A DNA stretch of 64,000 nt, taken from positions 1 to 64,000 of the forward strand of contig CAZEXI010000005.1 in NCBI GenBank assembly GCA_964516805.1, read 5' to 3'. The stretch is from CAYSTL01 sp964516805 (GTDB taxonomy: Archaea; Thermoplasmatota; Thermoplasmata; Halarchaeoplasmatales; Halarchaeoplasmataceae). The position numbers and the translations under genes are program-made. Positions 62,002 to 64,000 of this stretch are shown piece after piece (position 1 is the stretch's first letter; the number at the start of each line of letters is the position of its first letter). The notes beneath the pieces are model-generated. The model did not search any database and had not been told where the DNA came from. It worked only from the letters and a program-made list of their open reading frames with translations.

Positions 62002-64000
62002 TTAATCGAACCGCAGTGCTTCAGCAGGTGCGACCTTACTAGCTTTTCTAGCACTTGGTATAGCTGTTAGAAGCATAGTGAAGTACGCCAATAGTGCAAT
62101 TATCACTATTCTGGACCAAGGGATTGCGAATTCCCAACCCATTGGTTTGAAACCATCTTCCCAAAGTACCCAGCCTATTCCGATTCCTAAAACGGTTCCG
62201 AGAATTATTCCTGTTAAGGTTATGAATGAATTCTCTATAAGGAATGCGTAAGATATCATCCTTCTCTTGAAACCGATGGCTCTCATCATACCTATCTCTA
62301 ATCTTCTTTCGTGCACTGCTCTTAGACTGATTATACCCAATCCTGCGATACCTACTATAAGTCCAAGACCCATATAACCACTGAAAAGATCAAAGAACAT
62401 GAACTGTGCATTCATACTCTCTCTGATTATAGTCCCAATGACGATGGGTTGAAATCCGTTCTCTACAAATTCCTTTTTCAGCTCATTACCTACTTCATCT
62501 GCATCAACGCTATCTTTAGTATCCAAAAAGAACAATGTATTGGAAGTGATGTTGAATTCATCTTCAGTAGTACTCTTAGACATGAAAAGTCCATTTATGA
62601 CGCTCTGATCCATGAAACCAATTATCTTCTTCTGAACAGGACCACTTTCAGTGATCAAAGTAACCGTGTCACCTAATTGGTCACCAGCACCCATTGGAGC
62701 AGTAAATTGAGACCCTTGGTTTTGAGTTATTACAAGTGATGAATTACTCATCACTGCGTCCCAGACTTCTTCTTCTGAATTATATTCATCCAGATGGTCT
62801 GATATTCCAAAGGTACTATTATCTATGAAATTTCGGTCAATTCCTATTATCGAACGCCGTTGATTTCTGCCTTCAATCGTTTTATTGGTGGGAACCATAC
62901 CTCTATAAGCTGAATCTATATGCTCAAAATCATTTGCACTTAGATTTTGACTGGCAGTTATATTCGCTTCTATATTATCGATCGGGCTGTTCACGTTTCC
63001 AACACCGATTATATCGTAACCACCAGATTCTTCAGCGATCATCTTATCTATATTATGGTCGAATATACCAACTATCATACCCATTACAGTTATAGCAAAT
63101 ATGATCAGAGCAAATATGAAGATGGTCATACCAGTTCTAAATCTTTCTTTCATAGGATGTGAAACTGCAGACAGAATAACTGCTTTGAATCCTTTAGCAG
63201 AACCTACCATCTTTTCCATCCCCTTTGTGATCATAGAACCGTTGAGCATTATCACCAATACACCAGCCGTAACAGAAAACAGACCAGAAAGAATGAACAT
63301 CTCTAGATCGGAAGTATACCCTTCAAAGAATGGTAATACTGATGAAGGCGCCATCCACCATATCAGCAGAAATATACCTACTCCTGTGTAAGCTATCCTA
63401 TCTCCTACCCACCGTCTAATTACAGTACCGATTCCAATGATTATCAATGATATCCCTGTTACTGGTAGCCATAGTTGCTTCATCGACATCCCAGCAAAAG
63501 TCATCAATCCACCTATTATCAGTCCAGCAATAGATGCATAGAGAATCTTTTTACTTTTCTTTGAAACAGGTGGTTCAGGTATTTCCCTGATAGCTCTAAC
63601 TATATTTAATTTTGATATCCTTGTTACAGAGAAAATTATTGTGACCATGGTTAAAAGGAAACCAGCACTGAACGCCAATATCAAACTACTAGTTTCGATT
63701 CCAAAATATGAAAGTAAAGACATATCTCCTCCAAAGATCGAGAAGATATCTTCCATGAAGAAAAATATCACATACGTTAAACCTACGCCTACTAAAGCAC
63801 CTATAAACGATGAACCTAATGAGTAAAACAATCCTTCATAAGAGAACACTCTCCTTAGATGACCTCTTTTCATCCCGATGGCTCTGCTCATACCCATCTC
63901 TGACTTTCTTTCTTCACCCAGCATAACAAAGATATTGATAGCTAGGATGATACCGGCCACTATAGCAAAGGAACCGAATATGATGAACATATCAGAAAAA
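62002..64000 (-). CDS. FtsX-like ABC permease (partial, N-terminus outside window)
   Basis: At least 662 residues of a large FtsX-domain permease; the frame stays open past the ATG at 63990 to the right edge. The first visible repeat has MLGEERKSEMGMSRAIGMKRGHLRRVF and the second HERRLEIGMMRAIGFKRRMISYAFLIENS, the usual cytoplasmic motif. About eight membrane helices and one extracellular domain (about residues 315-520). It would pair with a LolD-type ATPase, not seen here. The motif and duplicated layout match the permease at 27.9 kb, but the two are not close in sequence. Confidence 0.9.
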   Translation of the reverse strand, partial: FSDMFIIFGSFAIVAGIILAINIFVMLGEERKSEMGMSRAIGMKRGHLRRVFSYEGLFYSLGSSFIGALVGVGLTYVIFFFMEDIFSIFGGDMSLLSYFGIETSSLILAFSAGFLLTMVTIIFSVTRISKLNIVRAIREIPEPPVSKKSKKILYASIAGLIIGGLMTFAGMSMKQLWLPVTGISLIIIGIGTVIRRWVGDRIAYTGVGIFLLIWWMAPSSVLPFFEGYTSDLEMFILSGLFSVTAGVLVIMLNGSMITKGMEKMVGSAKGFKAVILSAVSHPMKERFRTGMTIFIFALIIFAITVMGMIVGIFDHNIDKMIAEESGGYDIIGVGNVNSPIDNIEANITASQNLSANDFEHIDSAYRGMVPTNKTIEGRNQRRSIIGIDRNFIDNSTFGISDHLDEYNSEEEVWDAVMSNSSLVITQNQGSQFTAPMGAGDQLGDTVTLITESGPVQKKIIGFMDQSVINGLFMSKSTTEDEFNITSNTLFFLDTKDSVDADEVGNELKKEFVENGFQPIVIGTIIRESMNAQFMFFDLFSGYMGLGLIVGIAGLGIISLRAVHERRLEIGMMRAIGFKRRMISYAFLIENSFITLTGIILGTVLGIGIGWVLWEDGFKPMGWEFAIPWSRIVIIALLAYFTMLLTAIPSARKASKVAPAEALRFD

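Overview
The window comes from an AT-rich archaeon, most likely a non-methanogenic euryarchaeal lineage (Thermoplasmatota-like is my best guess, from gene content only). The archaeal evidence is a two-AAA-domain Cdc48/VAT ATPase, a PAC2 proteasome-assembly protein, MtrA and MtrH homologues, KaiC-like and roadblock/LC7 proteins, histidine kinases with HD(L/V/I)KNK H-boxes, and TATA-like boxes 25-30 nt before many start codons. Many proteins are rich in Asp and Glu, which could reflect a salty habitat; that is inference. I found no rRNA, tRNA or CRISPR array. The only sign of mobile DNA is one solitary IS605-like hairpin.

Layout. 0-10.8 kb, mostly minus strand: partial serine hydrolase, VapBC-like pair, Fe-S flavoprotein-like gene, DUF4143-type ATPase, a HAD phosphatase broken by one in-frame TAG, HtrA protease, DUF599 protein, a roadblock protein, an ABC-2 exporter, an Lrp-like regulator and a GT2 glycosyltransferase. 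10.9-26.6 kb: four very large receiver-first histidine kinases interleaved with methyl-transfer genes (MTHFR, soluble MtrA, MtrH, core-type MetE), followed by an ACT-domain regulator and a DUF4346-like protein. 26.6-30.2 kb: a TetR regulator with a near-perfect operator palindrome driving a MacB-type ABC exporter. 30.2-35.1 kb: assorted small genes, including PAC2. 35.1-42.2 kb: a DUF1616/DUF58/MoxR/DUF4350/DUF4129 locus in two convergent operons. 42.3-46.6 kb: membrane proteins, HisC and Cdc48. 46.7-52.4 kb: two divergent giant coiled-coil proteins that share a non-coil motif. 52.5-59.3 kb: MgtC/DUF4010 and site-2-protease membrane proteins, NAD(P)HX repair, and a roadblock-roadblock-KaiC-like operon. 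59.4-64 kb: urocanate hydratase, a GNAT protein and a partial FtsX permease.

How the genes may work together. The clearest functional story is methionine synthesis without methanogenesis. MTHFR makes the methyl-pterin, MtrH moves the methyl to the corrinoid protein MtrA, and the core MetE moves it to homocysteine. Four sensor kinases, whose receivers are not linked to any DNA-binding domain, are interspersed with these genes, so the locus may be under elaborate sensory control. The roadblock/KaiC-like operon and the coiled-coil pair are the best candidates for undescribed cell-biological systems.

Limits. Everything here is read by eye, with no database search. Family names come from motif recognition, and domain limits are approximate.
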